A stretch of 64,000 bases of DNA from Syngnathus acus (taxonomy: Eukaryota > Chordata > Actinopteri > Syngnathiformes > Syngnathidae): positions 8,954,884-9,018,883 of the forward strand of contig NC_051087.1 in assembly GCF_901709675.1 (NCBI RefSeq). Reading direction: 5' to 3'. Below, piece after piece: positions 1 to 12,502 of this stretch. Positions within the stretch are counted from its first letter, which is position 1, and each line of letters opens with the position of its first letter. Below the pieces are notes generated by a model that made no database searches, was not told the DNA's origin, and was given only the letters and a program-made list of their open reading frames with translations. Made by a program: the position numbers and the translations under genes.

Positions 1-2743
1 TCAAACGTATGTTTCCTAACAGAGGTTTTACCCTTGGGGCTTAACAAAGGGCCTATAAGTAAGGCTACAAAGCGACAAGAAGTTTGAAATATCTCAACCA
101 AGATGTTCATCAACCTTCATGATGTCAAATCAAGTCAACATGCTTTGTGGAATTAGTCGTACTACTCCTATAACTTTTCCATGAAACACTACGAAGAAGA
201 CAGCAGTACCTCTTAAAAAGTGAATTCGGTAATATTTCAGAAGTCATTTCTTTTCAAGTTTCCCAATGATTAACTTGGGCTTCTGACCCTCCATTCACAC
301 ATTAAAATTTCAAACTCTTAGGTTAGGATACATACATGATAAATGGTGTCCTCTATGTGTAGATTTTCACCATATTTTAACAAATCGTAAAAAAAGTGTC
401 ATCAATTCAAAAAATTGAGAAGGAAAAAAAAAAAGAAAGAATTGGTAAACAAACAAATTAATATAGAATATCAATATTAACATAACCTCCTTGATTGAGG
501 CAGTGTGCTGTATGAAAGAATTAAAAAAATCTGAGTTAAAATACCATTTAAAAACTGGTCTTCATGGCCCCCCTGACATGACAGCCTATTTCACATATTG
601 TAAGACAGAGTGACAATTTCCATTTAAAACTTTGCTGCTTCAGCTTTAAATATTTCAGATGTGCATATCAATGCAAACATAAAAATGTGCATTTGCAAAG
701 ACTTTTCCAGATAAACCAAAGTTGTGCAAATAAGGACAAAACAAAACGATGCAAAACTACAAAAAAGTCATGAAGTTTGATCTTTTAATAAGGAGTTATG
801 TCTTCTTTTGCAACCTTAAAATACCCATACAGCGCTTAGTTTAGTTACAGTTTTGCAATTCCAACCATTATTACTGCCCCCTGACAGACATCCTCCTGGT
901 TTTACATTAAAATTATGACACAATAAATGTGGATTATTTCAGGGTGAGACAGACTACTGAAAACAAAAGAAAATTCTCTGCAGACGGGAGAGTTTCCCTT
1001 TTGTGTTGTAAAGATTCAAAAAGTAATGACATGAACAATATGGAATGCACCTTATAACAATAAAAGGGAACAACAGGCTCTCCTGTTAGATGTATGATCG
1101 CGATGATCTGGCATGACTGTACACTCCATCATGGACTGACTGATTGAAGCATTGACTGCATGAGAGGTGATCTAAACACGATGGCATTTCGGAATGTTTT
1201 TCTGGGGAAAACACCATGGGCTGCCATTTTTGCACACCATTTCTTCATGTGCCCTCCTATAGAGTATTGTTCATGACTAATGAGACAAGAAAAGCAACGG
1301 TGCTGTTCATAAACACCGGAAGTGGGGCTGAACATTAAAAGCGAAATCACCTGTGTAGCTATCGACTCAAGTTCAATGCAATATTGTTGATCGGAGGAAG
1401 CTCGTCTGAGTTATTAACAATGAGCAAACAAACAGAGGTGGGTCTCTAGTCGCCGTGTTTATTAGGAACCAGATTGCAACAAGCAGCTCTGGGGCTTTCC
1501 TACATTGGAACACAGCTCTCCTGGGCCCTTTGAGAAAGCGCTGCCAGAGTCCACTTCAAAACACGGAGGTTTGGCAAGGAGGGGAAGAAAAAAAAAAAAT
1601 GGAGTCCAGGATCATTCTTTGTTCTTGTTTTCAAGTGCTCTGGGAGTCCATAGGTGAACTGATGCTGGGCAACAACTTTTGAGTGGGATTGCAACGACAC
1701 AATAACTGAATGTTTATTCCCGGTGCAGGATGTTTGAGTGGATTTAAAATTAACTGTACTGTAAACAGCAAACTACAAGAGGTCTGTTCCTCTGTCCATG
1801 GACCTGATTGCACTTGAGTTTTTGCATTTGAAGCATAATGCAGAGAAATTAATTGGATACATAAATATGTACAAAGGCCATGAATAACCTATTAGTATTC
1901 ATTAACATGATAATTTAAGGGAAAGGACTAGAGCTGTTGAAATGTAAAATTTTAAACTGTATTGAATCATGTCATTTATTATTTTCTTAATTTTTTGTTG
2001 CATGTATATCATTTTGTTTTTCATTGTATGTTCAAATAAAGAAATCAGAATAAAAAGGGAAAGACAAATATGCTGGATTAGTAGTTATACAGAAAAACTC
2101 GTGGCTAGAGACTAATGTCATGTGCAACATGAAAGAAGTAAACAGCAAGTCCATCTCGATCAATAAATTAATGCCCACTCCGGTGGATGACCTTACAGCA
2201 GGTGTAAAATAAAGAACAAGGCTTCTAGTGACATCTAGAGGACTCCGTGATGTATTACATTTACTTCGACAACGAAACTGCATATTAGACACCAGTCCCA
2301 CTTTGTGCTGCAAACAAAAACTCCAGAGAGGCACAGTAACTCTGTACTTTATCTATTTGGTCATGGAAGAGGAGATTGTGAAGAACAATCCTCAGGTTAC
2401 TACAATCTACTGCACTGCAGAGTTGCACAGGTGCAAGAGGTCCGTGACCTCTAATGTTTCTATGAAGCCGACTCAGGTCAGCTGAACCGCCATGTTTGCT
2501 TCACGACCTGGTACCTTCTGTGAATGTGGATACACTGTAGTTTTCTGACACTCTGCGACATCCCATCGACTGCCATAACCTCAACAAAACACTACAATGC
2601 TGTTAAACAATACTTGACGACATTTATAATTTCAGAATTATATACTTGACTGTGGTTGAGAAAGCAAAGCGTGGAGAGTCTATGTTATGGGAATGTAAAT
2701 GAACAGTCAAAGAATGAAACAAACCATCACTGAAATATTCACG
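1..2743. other. Intergenic or UTR sequence, no recognised gene
   Basis: AT-rich DNA. The open frames here are short and resemble no family I know. An AATAAA lies near 2036 on the plus strand, so part of this could be the 3' UTR of a gene beyond the left edge, but nothing coding supports that. I see no structured RNA or complete mobile element. Confidence 0.4.
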
Positions 2744-2747
2744 CTCC

Positions 2748-2753
2748 TTTTAT
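2748..2753 (-). terminator. tmem186: Candidate poly(A) signal of tmem186
   Basis: AATAAA on the minus strand about 190 bp past the tmem186 stop codon, the first good signal downstream. It would give a short 3' UTR. Confidence 0.5.
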
Positions 2754-2943
2754 TTCTCACCTAATTCCTTTCTTTGTATTATAGCGACAGAGGTCAGAGC
2801 AAACTGACTCTTCACTGACTAAAATTATTTGTGCTGTGAAACAAGCCTTAATAATCTTAATATTTGAATTCCTGTGCTTCTAACCTTGATGTCATCTGGC
2901 TACACAAATTAACATTGTGCAACGTTATGACACATAGCAAACA

Positions 2944-3905
2944 TCAATTTGAACTTCCAAAAACCTTCTCAAAGTGTTGCTTGTCCACCACCTGTCCAAA
3001 ACGTGTGGAGAAAAACAAAGTCTGGGGAGTGCTATAACGCTTCAGTTTCAGTACAGTCTCGTGTGAAGAGTCCCCGGTGTCCGCAATAGTCATAACATCA
3101 GACACGGGCATGTAGATGTCATGGCGCCTACCCCAGAATGTCAGGTGGGACACTTTGAGCGTATTATGGGCCGAATCCAGGTACATCATTCCCACAACCC
3201 TCCTGAAGAAGTGGCTAGCTGTGTACAACATGACACCAGCAAACAGAGCCGTTCCTGTCGTGTAGTTGACAAGAAAAAGGGAGGCATCTCCCATTAGGTA
3301 TAGAACGTACACAGGTGGAAGGATAATCACAGTGATCCCGGTTTGGAGTAATTTTAGCCTGGACACGGCTCTGAAGAGCTTTATGTGAGGGAATTTATAA
3401 ATCATGTCATATTTCTGTGTGGACAAATCTGAGCACCTGACAGAGGCTGTGATTTGGGGAGTAAGGGGTCCACGACAGCCTTGATGGAGGTTTATGTGCT
3501 TGGATGCACAAGGCCAAACTCCAGAAGACAAGGGAACTCTAAGCTGCTGGCATGATCCTCTTATGCAGGACAGGAGGTGAGACCTTCCCCTGCCTGCTAA
3601 GGCTGAACAGATCTGGTGAGGAAAACGGAATAAAATATTAGATACGTCTCTCCATAATCAAGAATTGCAATTTGCAATACTAACCACTGCAATATAAAAT
3701 AATTGAGGTCATAACATTGTCATGGAAGTTGATTATTCTTATAATGAAAAAACTGCAAATTAATTAAATAATTTATTGTAATGGAAAGCATTAGGAGCTG
3801 CAACTGCAGTGTAGGCGACATTAAATGCCATACTTCTGACTTGTGCTACGATTAAATCTTAATTAGATTTTAGCATATAAGCAAGTTCCTCACCAAGGCA
3901 GGCAT
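2944..3905 (-). CDS. tmem186: Transmembrane protein 186 (mitochondrial complex I assembly factor)
   Basis: Two coding exons on the minus strand: 3894-3905 (12 nt, ATG plus three codons, donor GTGAGG) and 2944-3612. Joined they give 226 aa; human TMEM186 has 213. The N-terminus is rich in Arg, Ser and Leu with almost no acidic residues, as expected for a mitochondrial presequence. Two hydrophobic segments lie at about residues 95-112 and 119-140, separated by a short polar loop, which is the family topology. The conserved C-terminal half contains TFWGRRHD and ends VFGSSN. TMEM186 belongs to the MCIA complex that helps build complex I in the inner membrane. The start was chosen because the larger exon is open back to a good acceptor at 3612 without an ATG in a plausible place, and the tiny upstream exon joins in frame. 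The start exon is the least certain part. Confidence 0.88.
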
Positions 3906-4134
3906 CGGGACTCAAAGTGGCACAATAAATAAATGTTGTCCAGGAACATGAAATGAAGGTAGCTGTCATTACTCCATTATTTTGTGGTACAGGAAAAGAC
4001 CTGAAAAGACACCCGGAAGTATTTATATCCGTTCCTTCGTTGGACGTCAATATAGCGCTGAAGGCAGTGCAGGCTGGTTACCGCCATCTAGCGTGTGACG
4101 ATAAAACTGACACTCCGTAAATTCGGTGTGAGGC

Positions 4135-4227
<93 letters not shown>
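4135..4227. repeat. (GAT)n microsatellite
   Basis: About 31 copies of GAT/ATG with one interruption near 4182, inside the tmem186-gde1 promoter interval. Likely length-variable between individuals. Confidence 0.97.
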
Positions 4228-4418
4228 CAGCAAAAAAATACATTGCAGTGAATAATTTTGAATTAAACTTATTTCTATGTATTTTCTATTCTTTTTTAAA
4301 ATAAGATGTTCTCTACGAATATTGACTGACTGACATGACTAAGCCACATAATTAACATAATTAATATAATTAAGCGACATTAACGGAGGCGTCTGCGACC
4401 AAAACAAACGCTGACGTA

Positions 4419-4426
4419 TGACGTCA
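4419..4426. promoter_or_regulatory. Perfect CRE palindrome (TGACGTCA) upstream of gde1
   Basis: The consensus CREB/ATF site lies about 160 bp upstream of the gde1 start codon in a GC-rich stretch, close to where a transcription start would be expected. Function is inferred from sequence and position only. Confidence 0.45.
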
Positions 4427-4587
4427 CAAGCGAATTGCGGAAGTGACTTTAGCCAGTAACAGCGGGCGCAGGTTCATACAGTAACAGAAAAAGATATTCA
4501 TTCGTGGAGACACGGATCTTTGAGGTCAACATCACACGTCTTTGAACCGAATCTCGGCTACCGTCTCTCAATCCACCGGAGCACGAC

Positions 4588-6602
4588 ATGCTGCAGCTGG
4601 GCGATGACATCTCGCTCTACTCTGTCGTATTCGTGGTGGTCCTGCTGGCCACTCGCAGCCCGGTGTGGTCCGGCGTCCTTACTGGCTGCCTCTACCTCTT
4701 CCTGGCCATGTTCCGCTTCCCACAGCTGCCAACCGGCCGATCCCGACAAGTGCTTCATCCGGCCGGATTCGAGAATGTGTCCGTGGTGGCTCACCGGGGA
4801 GGCGGACACGATGCCCCGGAAAACACGATAGCGGCCATCCGACTGGTAAGAGGGTACAGGGGAGTTCGGTTCGAGCGGACAAGGTGTTTCCTTGACACAT
4901 ACTTTTCGTAATTGGTCAGATTATTTGAAATTGATTATTGATTAATCCTGTCACGCACCAGGCGAGCAAGAATGGGGCCTCTGGAGTGGAACTCGACCTG
5001 GAGTTCTCTGCAGACGGGGTCCCAATCCTGATGCATGACGAGACCGTGGATCGGACCACAAATGGATCAGGCACCCTTAGACAATTAAGATTTGCGGACT
5101 TGGCTAAACTTGACGCATCTGCTAAACATCGACTCAGGTAAATTCAACTGTGCTTCTTTGTCAACTCTTTTTTTCTACATGCGTCTTACTATAAAGCCAA
5201 TTGAAGTGTGCCACTGACAAACTCTTGTCTTACAAGAGTACAGTACATCTGTATGTACTTAATGAGCTCCAGGAAAAGTACACTTTGCTGTATTTGAGCA
5301 ATGGAACGATCCAACGTCAGCCACACCAGTGTCTTCTATTTCCAGGGCCAAGTATGCTGGTGAGAAGATCCCAACGCTGGAGCAGGCGGTGGAGGAATGC
5401 ATCAAATTGAAGCTCACCATATACTTTGATGTGAAAGGCCATCCAGACGAGGTGCAGTCTGAAATAACAGCAGAGCACTTTTGCAAGTTATATCACCGGC
5501 TCATTCATCATGACTCTGCCCTTTTTTTCAAATCAGTGAGGTCTGTAAAGTAGCTGTGGTTGCTTTTGCACATGGCAATATTCTTGATTTCAGGAGTGTT
5601 GGACAGGCAGATTTGAGAAAATTACAAACTAGCACACACATGCGCTGGAAATATGAAAGTGAGGTACTATAACTTTGTGGTGTGTTTCCCCGGTAGGCAG
5701 CTGCAGCGCTCTCAGCTCTTTACAACAAGCATCCAATCCTGTACAACAGCAGCATTGTCTGTTCTTTCGAACCCAAGGTCATCTACAAGGTCAGAGGCCA
5801 TTTAGAATTTTACCTTGTGCTATCTCAAGTGTTGGGAACTTTATTTTCAGTCTTATTTTAAATCAAAGGAGAACCACATTGACTGATGTACTTTCAGTCG
5901 TTTATTGACGGGGCAAACACCCAAATCCAAAATGACAACACTCGCTCTGAGCTCCTTGCATAACTCATTTGGCCACACCCCTTCAAGGCACACATACCAT
6001 ACATCGCATAGATTCTCTACAGTATGAGTATGTATAGTAATTACTCACACTATCTTTTTTCTTTGAAACTTCTTTGACTGTATTTGGAGTCATCCAATGA
6101 TGATAAAGATTATGTCGTTGGTTACATTCTATAAAATGTCCTCTATTTTCATTCCTTGCACAGATGAGGCAGACTGACCCTCAGGTGATCACTGCATTGA
6201 CCCACAGGCCCTGGAGCTTGAGCCGCTTTGGCGATGGCTCCCCACGTTACCTGTCACCATGGAAACACCACTGGCTGACATTAATGGATATTGTGCTGGA
6301 CTGGGCCCACCATCACTTGCTGTGGAAGCTTTGTGGCATTTCCGCCTTCCTGGTGCAAAAGAACTTTGTCTCGCAGTGAGTTTGTCTTTAGAGACACAAT
6401 CATCAGTCATACTTATACTTCCAATATATGAGTTTAAATTATTTTTTTTTCTAGGGACTATGTGCAGTACTGGAGCCAGAGAGGGGTGGAGGTGGTCGCC
6501 TGGACCATAAACAACGGCGTGGAGAAGCAACACTACCAGGAGCTTCTGAAAGTCAGTTACATCACAGATAGCCTTGTGGAGGACTGTGACCCGCACTACT
6601 GA
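4588..6602 (+). CDS. gde1: Glycerophosphodiester phosphodiesterase 1
   Basis: Six exons: 4588-4845, 4962-5137, 5346-5451, 5697-5789, 6164-6375, 6455-6602. They join in phase to 330 aa; human GDE1 has 331. The enzyme hydrolyses glycerophosphodiesters such as glycerophosphoinositol and lysophospholipid substrates at membranes. An N-terminal hydrophobic segment lies at about residues 12-42. The GDPD core follows: HRGGGHDAPENT places His69-Arg70 and Glu78, then the metal-binding Glu96 and Asp98, and His111-Asp112 in LMHDETVDRTT. The C-terminal part keeps the family's THRPWSLS and a second hydrophobic stretch (about 245-275). The catalytic residues I can place are present. Exon 4 was fixed by phase: the acceptor giving DE-AAAALSALY matches the family length exactly. 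Confidence 0.95.
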
Positions 6603-7058
6603 CACTCCCTACATGCACTCACAGAAAAACTCCAAACTCCTTGGTGCCATTTTCTAGTACGTACACGTCTATATGTATACTTTGACTAGACTACTCACAG
6701 AAAGTTACAAATACAATATTGGAATGAACCTAAAATACACCCAATATAACCTATATGGGTGAACTTCTGTAAACTTTTGACTGCACATGTCAGGCTGTTA
6801 TCCTGGTCTCAATGTCAAAATGTAAACAGCATGGTGAAAACAACACTTTCACTGCCAATTTCATTTGAACCAAGAAATGTATTGGTCGATTTATGGATCA
6901 TTCATCTGTAATGAATTTGCCATTCAGCTCCTTTTTAGCGCGAGTAGTGAAAAAAAAAAAAAAAACACTGAACAGTTGGACATGCCCTTTCAGAAGTTTA
7001 CACAAAGTCAAAATAAGGGAAGTTTATGGTGTATTTTAGGTTCATCCTGAAATTTCAC

Positions 7059-7616
7059 TCAAGCGCCGAATAGCCGTAACTTTTTGTAGGTATCGTATGA
7101 CCATTTGAAGGTCATCCCAACCAAACTGGGTGACATTGTGTGCCATGAGGTTCCAGTCAGAGGCCCGTGAAGGTCATTCAAGTCACACTCCCTCCTGATG
7201 GCAACTATTTCTCCCACTTGGCCAGCAGCAGCAATAAAGGCGGCTAAATATCTGCAATGAAACAGCTTGTCAGATCGCATGAAAAACACTGAGGTTTTAT
7301 TCAGATGGTTGGAATTTGTAGATTCTTGATATACACAGTGTGAATACATTTTCCATTGTTTACATGTGAGTTTAATATGCACGTCACCTTAAGACGTTGC
7401 TTCTAATCAAATCAATCATGCAGCTACACAGTCAACCATTTTGATGTTACACTGGGACTCCAGCTCTTGGCCAGTGGACTCAGGTGAGCGACCCATATAG
7501 TAAGAGATGAGCAGACGGAGTGGTGATATCAGTCTGGATAAGCCTGTCTGAGCAGCTTCTTGATCATGGTGCTCTTGAGGATCAACCCCCAGATGACCCT
7601 TGAGTTAATCTTCAAG
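7059..7616 (-). other. Unrecognised coding-like segments, possible degraded exons or element
   Basis: On the minus strand three neighbouring stretches read like protein but do not join in one frame: 7537-7616, 7437-7530 (about 31 codons containing ISYYMGRSPES) and 7059-7251 (about 64 codons ending KLRLFGA before a stop, preceded by an AG acceptor-like site). The first two run into each other with a frame change. I do not recognise the family. It could be a decayed gene, a transposon fragment or chance. Confidence 0.25.
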
Positions 7617-7805
7617 AGGAAAGTTAATGTGCTTTATATGAAAATTACGATGTATGACAAATGATTGCATGTATATAAATAAATGGTATAATATCCCTTT
7701 GTGTAATGTTATTAATTTAGTGAAAGATGAGATGAAAACAGTTTAGATATAATTTTGTACACTATATCCAAATGACTGGAGTTTATTAGTTTCCCGTCTT
7801 CAGCA

Positions 7806-8185
7806 TTTTAAAAGGAAAGTCGAGCCAAAAAAATTTCTTTACAATTATATGTTCAATGCAGACCCTTTAGTCTTAACACAGTATTCTGTTTGACTATGAA
7901 TCGACTGAGGACGACCTAGAAAGATGAATCAAAGCAGAAAAATCCTCCTGGTTTTATTTATCTCACGGGTAGCATTTTGCCACTTGCTATTAACTGAAAA
8001 GAGCAGCATGGCGCCCAAAGGCCCTGCTCACCTGTTCGGTAATGTGATGTTAGTAAGCTGCGCTGTGATTGGTCCTTACCTGAGCGACTGTGACGTCAAC
8101 AGCAAGTGGCAAAATGGCCGCTCTCTGAGATGAATAGAAATGGGTTGATTTTGCTCATTAATTCATGCACCGCAAATACAATATA
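7806..8185 (+). repeat. Dispersed repeat, copy A
   Basis: Begins with AAAAGGAAAGTCGAGCC, continues through a CACAGTATTCTG core, a block resembling GTGATTGGTCCTTACCTGAG, then GAGATGAATAGAAATGGGTT and a tail with GCAAATACAATAT. The same blocks occur in the same order at 46617-46960, so this is a diverged interspersed repeat. No terminal inverted repeats are clear. Confidence 0.6.
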
Positions 8186-9632
8186 TGAATGAGAAACCTG
8201 TATTTCGGCGTGTTAGTGCACTTAGTGTTCTAATAATGTAAAGATTTTTTTTGTGTGCTTCCCTTAAATTCAATGTAATCAAGAGTCTGTGAAATGCTTT
8301 AATAGGTGAAAGGTAAATTCCCACTCTCCCCCGCCACCCCAAAACAAAACGGGTGTGAAGTGACGTCACGGAGGGCTTACCCGTATAAACTCTCTTGGAC
8401 GGAAATGAGGTAACTGAACTTCAAAATAATGTGCTTTGGAGGGGGGTATGCACAGGCTACAAACATACAGGCTATGACAATACATACTCAGAAGAGATAC
8501 AGTACAGCTTTACAGTGATAATTACACAATCCAACAATCAATAATCAATCACTTATCAAATTAATAAAAATATGATTATCAATTTTTTTTAATTTAATTT
8601 CCCCCAAATGTTGAGAATTGTAGCTTTTCAAAAATAAATATTTGATTTATGTAACAATCCATGAAAGTAATTGTGATTATCTTTGAGTTTAAATTAGAAA
8701 AAAAAAAATACTTTGGAAAACAATGGTGGATCTTTTTGTCTATTTTCTGGCATAATATTGACCAAACCAGTAACTCAATCAGAATTAAGTTTGTGCACTG
8801 ATAGTTTGAAATAATGTAGGTTTTTTTTTTTAAATAAAGGGGTGGAAATTTAAAGATTTTTTTTATCCAAATGACAAAATAATCGACAGATTTGTGTCTT
8901 AATAAAATCTTCCAATGGAAGATCTTCAAGTCTTCAAGATTTCCATACAGCTGCTAAATGTACTGTGCATACTGCAATTATTTGAGGCTTAGATGGACAG
9001 CAATGTGATCATTTTATTTTATTACTTGTGTGCCATAACAGGTAAACAGAGTCACAATTCATAAATATATCACTCTTGCGTCCAAGCAGTAATAATAATT
9101 TAAACTTGAAAATGTAGTAATTGATATAGAAGTTGTCAAAATATTTTGGAAATCAACAACCGGAAGTGAGTGACAGCACGCTGACTTACTTGATGCCGAA
9201 GGGAAACACGACCGCCGTTCTGTGATAGATATCAACCAAGTCGTGTCCTTGTGTCCACTGTCCAGCAGTCACGCAGCGGCGGTACCGCAGGAGGTTCCGT
9301 GTCCTCCGCTCTGTGAGTTTCTGTCCTCGGACACCAAGAAGCGTGCAGTGCCCCTTATAGCCCTGCTGGTCTTGGGACAGCGTGAGAGTCGCCTGCACGT
9401 GGAGCGGCTTTCTCCTTGGATGACCTCCATGCCGCGGGCAAAGCACCTTGCCGCTGGTTCGAAGGAGCAGCAGAGTCCGTGTTGACCGTCCCTCGGCACT
9501 TGGGGCCGACTTGCGGAGCTGCTGACCCAGTTGCGTCTCCACTGCGCCCACAATCAAGAGAAGCGGGGGAGAGGTTAAAGTTTGAGTGGACAATCTTTCC
9601 AAGTGGACACTCGACACGGGTGTCGTCCCATG

Positions 9633-11704
9633 ATGTACACCATCACCAGAGGGCCCAGCAAACTCGTTACACAACGGAGGACGACAGGTGAGTGTTACAA
9701 AAGTGTGACGCAATGTCGCATCACATTACGTTGGCCAACTCTTCTCTCGCCCAATTTACCGAAGGCCCCACGCAACAGATTGAGAATAAATTCGCCGATC
9801 TGAAGCTCAAGCCGACGACGTGGCTCACGTCAAAGTAAGTTTTTCTTCGTGTTGCAAGCGTGTGTGCGTGTAACTGCGTCACTCATTTGTGTGCGTGTGT
9901 GTGCGCGCGTGCGTGTGAGTGAGTGAGTGAAACTGCGTTACTCATTTCTTTTATCGTGCCGAAGCGCTCCGGTTGCATGCGATGCCTTCACGGTCTGACA
10001 CCCGAGACCTCAGTACCTGGCCAACAGTGGTGACGTCATGAGGGTTAAGGGTTAGGTACTATTACATGAATGAGTTGCCTTTATTTACTGTGCAAATCGG
10101 ATTAAGGCATTCACAATGATATCAAAATAAAAACAAACAAAACTGACTTAGAACAAATATAGGATCAAGTCACATCTGGTCAAAGTACTCGCACATTGGA
10201 TTGCCATGCCAAGTGATAAGTGAACTATCAGGTGTTATACTTAACTTCTGGCAACTCCACAGCAATATGGGAGGATTCATTTTTCACCCTGAAAAACAGG
10301 ATTTTACAACACGGGTACACAAAAGCTCCTTAAAAAAAATGCACAAACAAGTGTTGCATATAGACACTGATTCGGTCTCAAATACAGAACTCAAAGTAAA
10401 CAAACTAAATATCACACTTAAGCATAATGCACATGGCTGGGCCAAACATTGAAGGGCAGCGTTGACCACATTTGTAAAAAAAATATTGTTTAACTACAGT
10501 ATAAATAAATAGTTACAGTTTAACTCCTGTTTTGCTGTATAAGTGACCCGTGTCCGCTGTTTTTGACTCAACTGTTCTCCACTCCTCAGCGCTCCAAAGA
10601 TCGTGTTCAACCGCCTCAATGGAAAGCGTCACCACGTTGCATCTGTGCAGAAGGTCGACAACCCAACAGAGGGATTCACTCCTGCACACGAGGAGAACGT
10701 CAAATTTGTATCTGAAGGTGAGTCTGTGTCAAAACAACAATATCAAATATTTAGAAATTTAACAGTTCCTTCAATTCACACACACTTTTTTTTTTTAATT
10801 GTAATATTGTTTGGTTATACACAAAATAGAATATACTGTATATGATAATGTTTAACTGATGAAATGAAAAACAGTCTCAGCACAACAGTAAACTATTTCC
10901 ACAACAAAAAAGCAATCACTCAAAGTTGAGCAATATTCATGTGATCAAATCGGCTGTTGCCTTCATCAAATATGGAAAGCCACTTGGCTGACATCCCGCT
11001 TGCTGTTGTTAGTCTTTGGCTGAAGGTTGAACGCTCCCATGCAGCCAAAACCTTGAAGCTTATCTTCATGTGAAGGCTTTCACTGGCAGCTGACACATAT
11101 TCACTGTAGTCACCTGGGAAACGCATACTAAGAGACCGCATCGTCCTAACTTTCCTGTCGAACCAAAAAGTGCATTTTCATAATGGTGCGCTCTGTTTTT
11201 CTCTGCCAGCATGGCGGGAGGTGGAGCAAAAGCTGGGAGAAGGTGACAACGGGGAGTCAGTGGACAGCCAGGGACCTGTTCAGTACACAGAGAAGAATCC
11301 CAATGTTGTCATGAAGAGTAAGCACCCATGTCTTTATTTGATCGAATGGTAGCAGGTCGGTTTTTTTTCTCCTCGCTTCTACACTGTGCTATGAGGGTGT
11401 AAGAAAGAGTTAAGGTTTTTTTATTTTTTACAGGCAGTGTTTATGTACTAAGTTCCCAAACTTGCCTTGGTACTGAAAACTTGGTGTGAGAAAACTTAAG
11501 CCTATGACTTTGTAATGTGAGGGTTTTTTTTCTTTTAACAAGACCCCTCTCTATGCCGCCCAGGTGGAAATTTTAAAACATGACTTGTATGTTGCAAAAT
11601 ACATCATTCCACCGTACCTTTGTTTCTACGCAGATTTTGTTCCCATTGACCTGGAAGAGTGGTGGGCTCAGCGCTTCCTTGCAAATATTGCAGACCTGTC
11701 ATGA
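9633..11704 (+). CDS. mcrip2: MAPK-regulated corepressor-interacting protein 2
   Basis: Five exons: 9633-9687, 9765-9834, 10590-10717, 11210-11317, 11634-11704. They join in phase to 143 aa; human MCRIP2 (FAM195A) has 160. The start MYTITRGPSKLV, the middle KIVFNRLNGKR and AHEENVKFVSEAW, and the end NFVPIDLEEWWAQRFLANI are all family hallmarks. The shorter length comes from less proline-rich linker after exon 1. MCRIP proteins are small, largely disordered regulators; the family is linked to CtBP co-repressor and ERK signalling and to stress granules. The chosen ATG is followed immediately by the conserved N-terminus. Its 5' neighbourhood is GC-rich; the next gene, slx4, converges on it. Confidence 0.94.
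10031..10038. promoter_or_regulatory. CRE palindrome in mcrip2 intron 2
   Basis: A perfect TGACGTCA about 200 bp after exon 2 of mcrip2. Only the match itself supports it. Confidence 0.25.
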
Positions 11705-12395
11705 TTGTTTGGAGGATTTGAAAGACAACGGGGCACAATGCGCCGATGCCCCATCAGCGAAGGGGTCGATGGGAGAGTCCCGTCTGGCTGCAGGATGCTC
11801 CGTGTGAAGCGTTGGCTGCCATTTGGCGCTCGATCTGAAAGCTGAAGCTTCACGCTGCTTTAAGAACTGAGTGCACCTAACAGTCGAGATTTAATGTGTA
11901 GCTGCGAAAAAGGCCACACTCTCTACTTGAATGACACATTTGATAGAAGCTTTTCTTGTTCAAAAAGAGCTTCCATCGTTTCTCAAGTGTGCTCTGCTGT
12001 ATGGAGCGACTGGCTCATCTTTGGAAATCTACTGAAGAGCACAAGTAAAATGTTTTTCAAAACGTTCATAATTTATGTGTGCAAGTTCTTTTAAGATGCC
12101 AAAAATGAACCAACTTTTAAAGTTTTCCAGTCAAACCTAGGGAATTTTTTTATGCTGAAGGGGCCTAACTGGGCTACACATTTCTGATGGTGCTATAGCA
12201 CCTAATAGCTTCAAAGTTATGGAAAAAATCAAAAACAATTTTCATATTCAGTTCCTAACAAAAGGTTCAGCTTATATGACTTTCCACACTGAGTAATTCA
12301 GACTGGACATAGAAATAAACACACATTTTACACATTAATTTACACTATAATTGTGAATGTTTTTTTTTTTAGAAACATACGAGAATACTTAAAAT

Positions 12396-12401
12396 AATAA
12401 A
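12396..12401 (+). terminator. mcrip2: Candidate poly(A) signal of mcrip2
   Basis: AATAAA on the plus strand about 690 bp past the mcrip2 stop, immediately before the oppositely oriented slx4 signal. No earlier plus-strand AATAAA in the proximal UTR stood out, except one near 12314 that could also be used. Confidence 0.5.
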
Positions 12402-12436
12402 ACATGTTTCAAGTCTTCAAAAGTGTAAAGCACAAT

Positions 12437-12442
12437 TTTATT
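12437..12442 (-). terminator. slx4: Candidate poly(A) signal of slx4
   Basis: AATAAA on the minus strand, 61 bp past the slx4 stop codon. It lies 36 bp from the mcrip2 signal, so the two transcripts would end against or across each other. Confidence 0.6.
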
Positions 12443-12502
12443 TTTCCTCATAGCTTTTTCACTTGCCTGATGTCAGTGCTTTGGAGGATTTGCTGGGGTC
12501 AC

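Larger units (their letters stand above)
3906..4587. promoter_or_regulatory. Shared head-to-head promoter region of tmem186 and gde1
   Basis: The two start codons are only 682 bp apart and point away from each other. The stretch includes a GAT microsatellite and, on the gde1 side, a more GC-rich part with a CRE palindrome. No TATA box is evident on either side. A bidirectional promoter is inferred from the geometry. Confidence 0.5.
6603..9632. other. Intergenic region between gde1 and mcrip2
   Basis: It begins with the gde1 3' UTR; a possible plus-strand poly(A) signal AATAAA is at 7233-7238. The rest is AT-rich and includes one copy of a dispersed repeat (7806-8185), a coding-like minus-strand patch (7059-7616) and, from about 9160, the GC-richer 5' region of mcrip2. 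No intact gene is recognised. Confidence 0.5.

Noticed and set aside
1-2743. Possibility of another 16p gene (for example a tmem186 neighbour) at the left edge
   Set aside because: No frame shows recognisable protein similarity; only UTR-like AT-rich sequence is visible.
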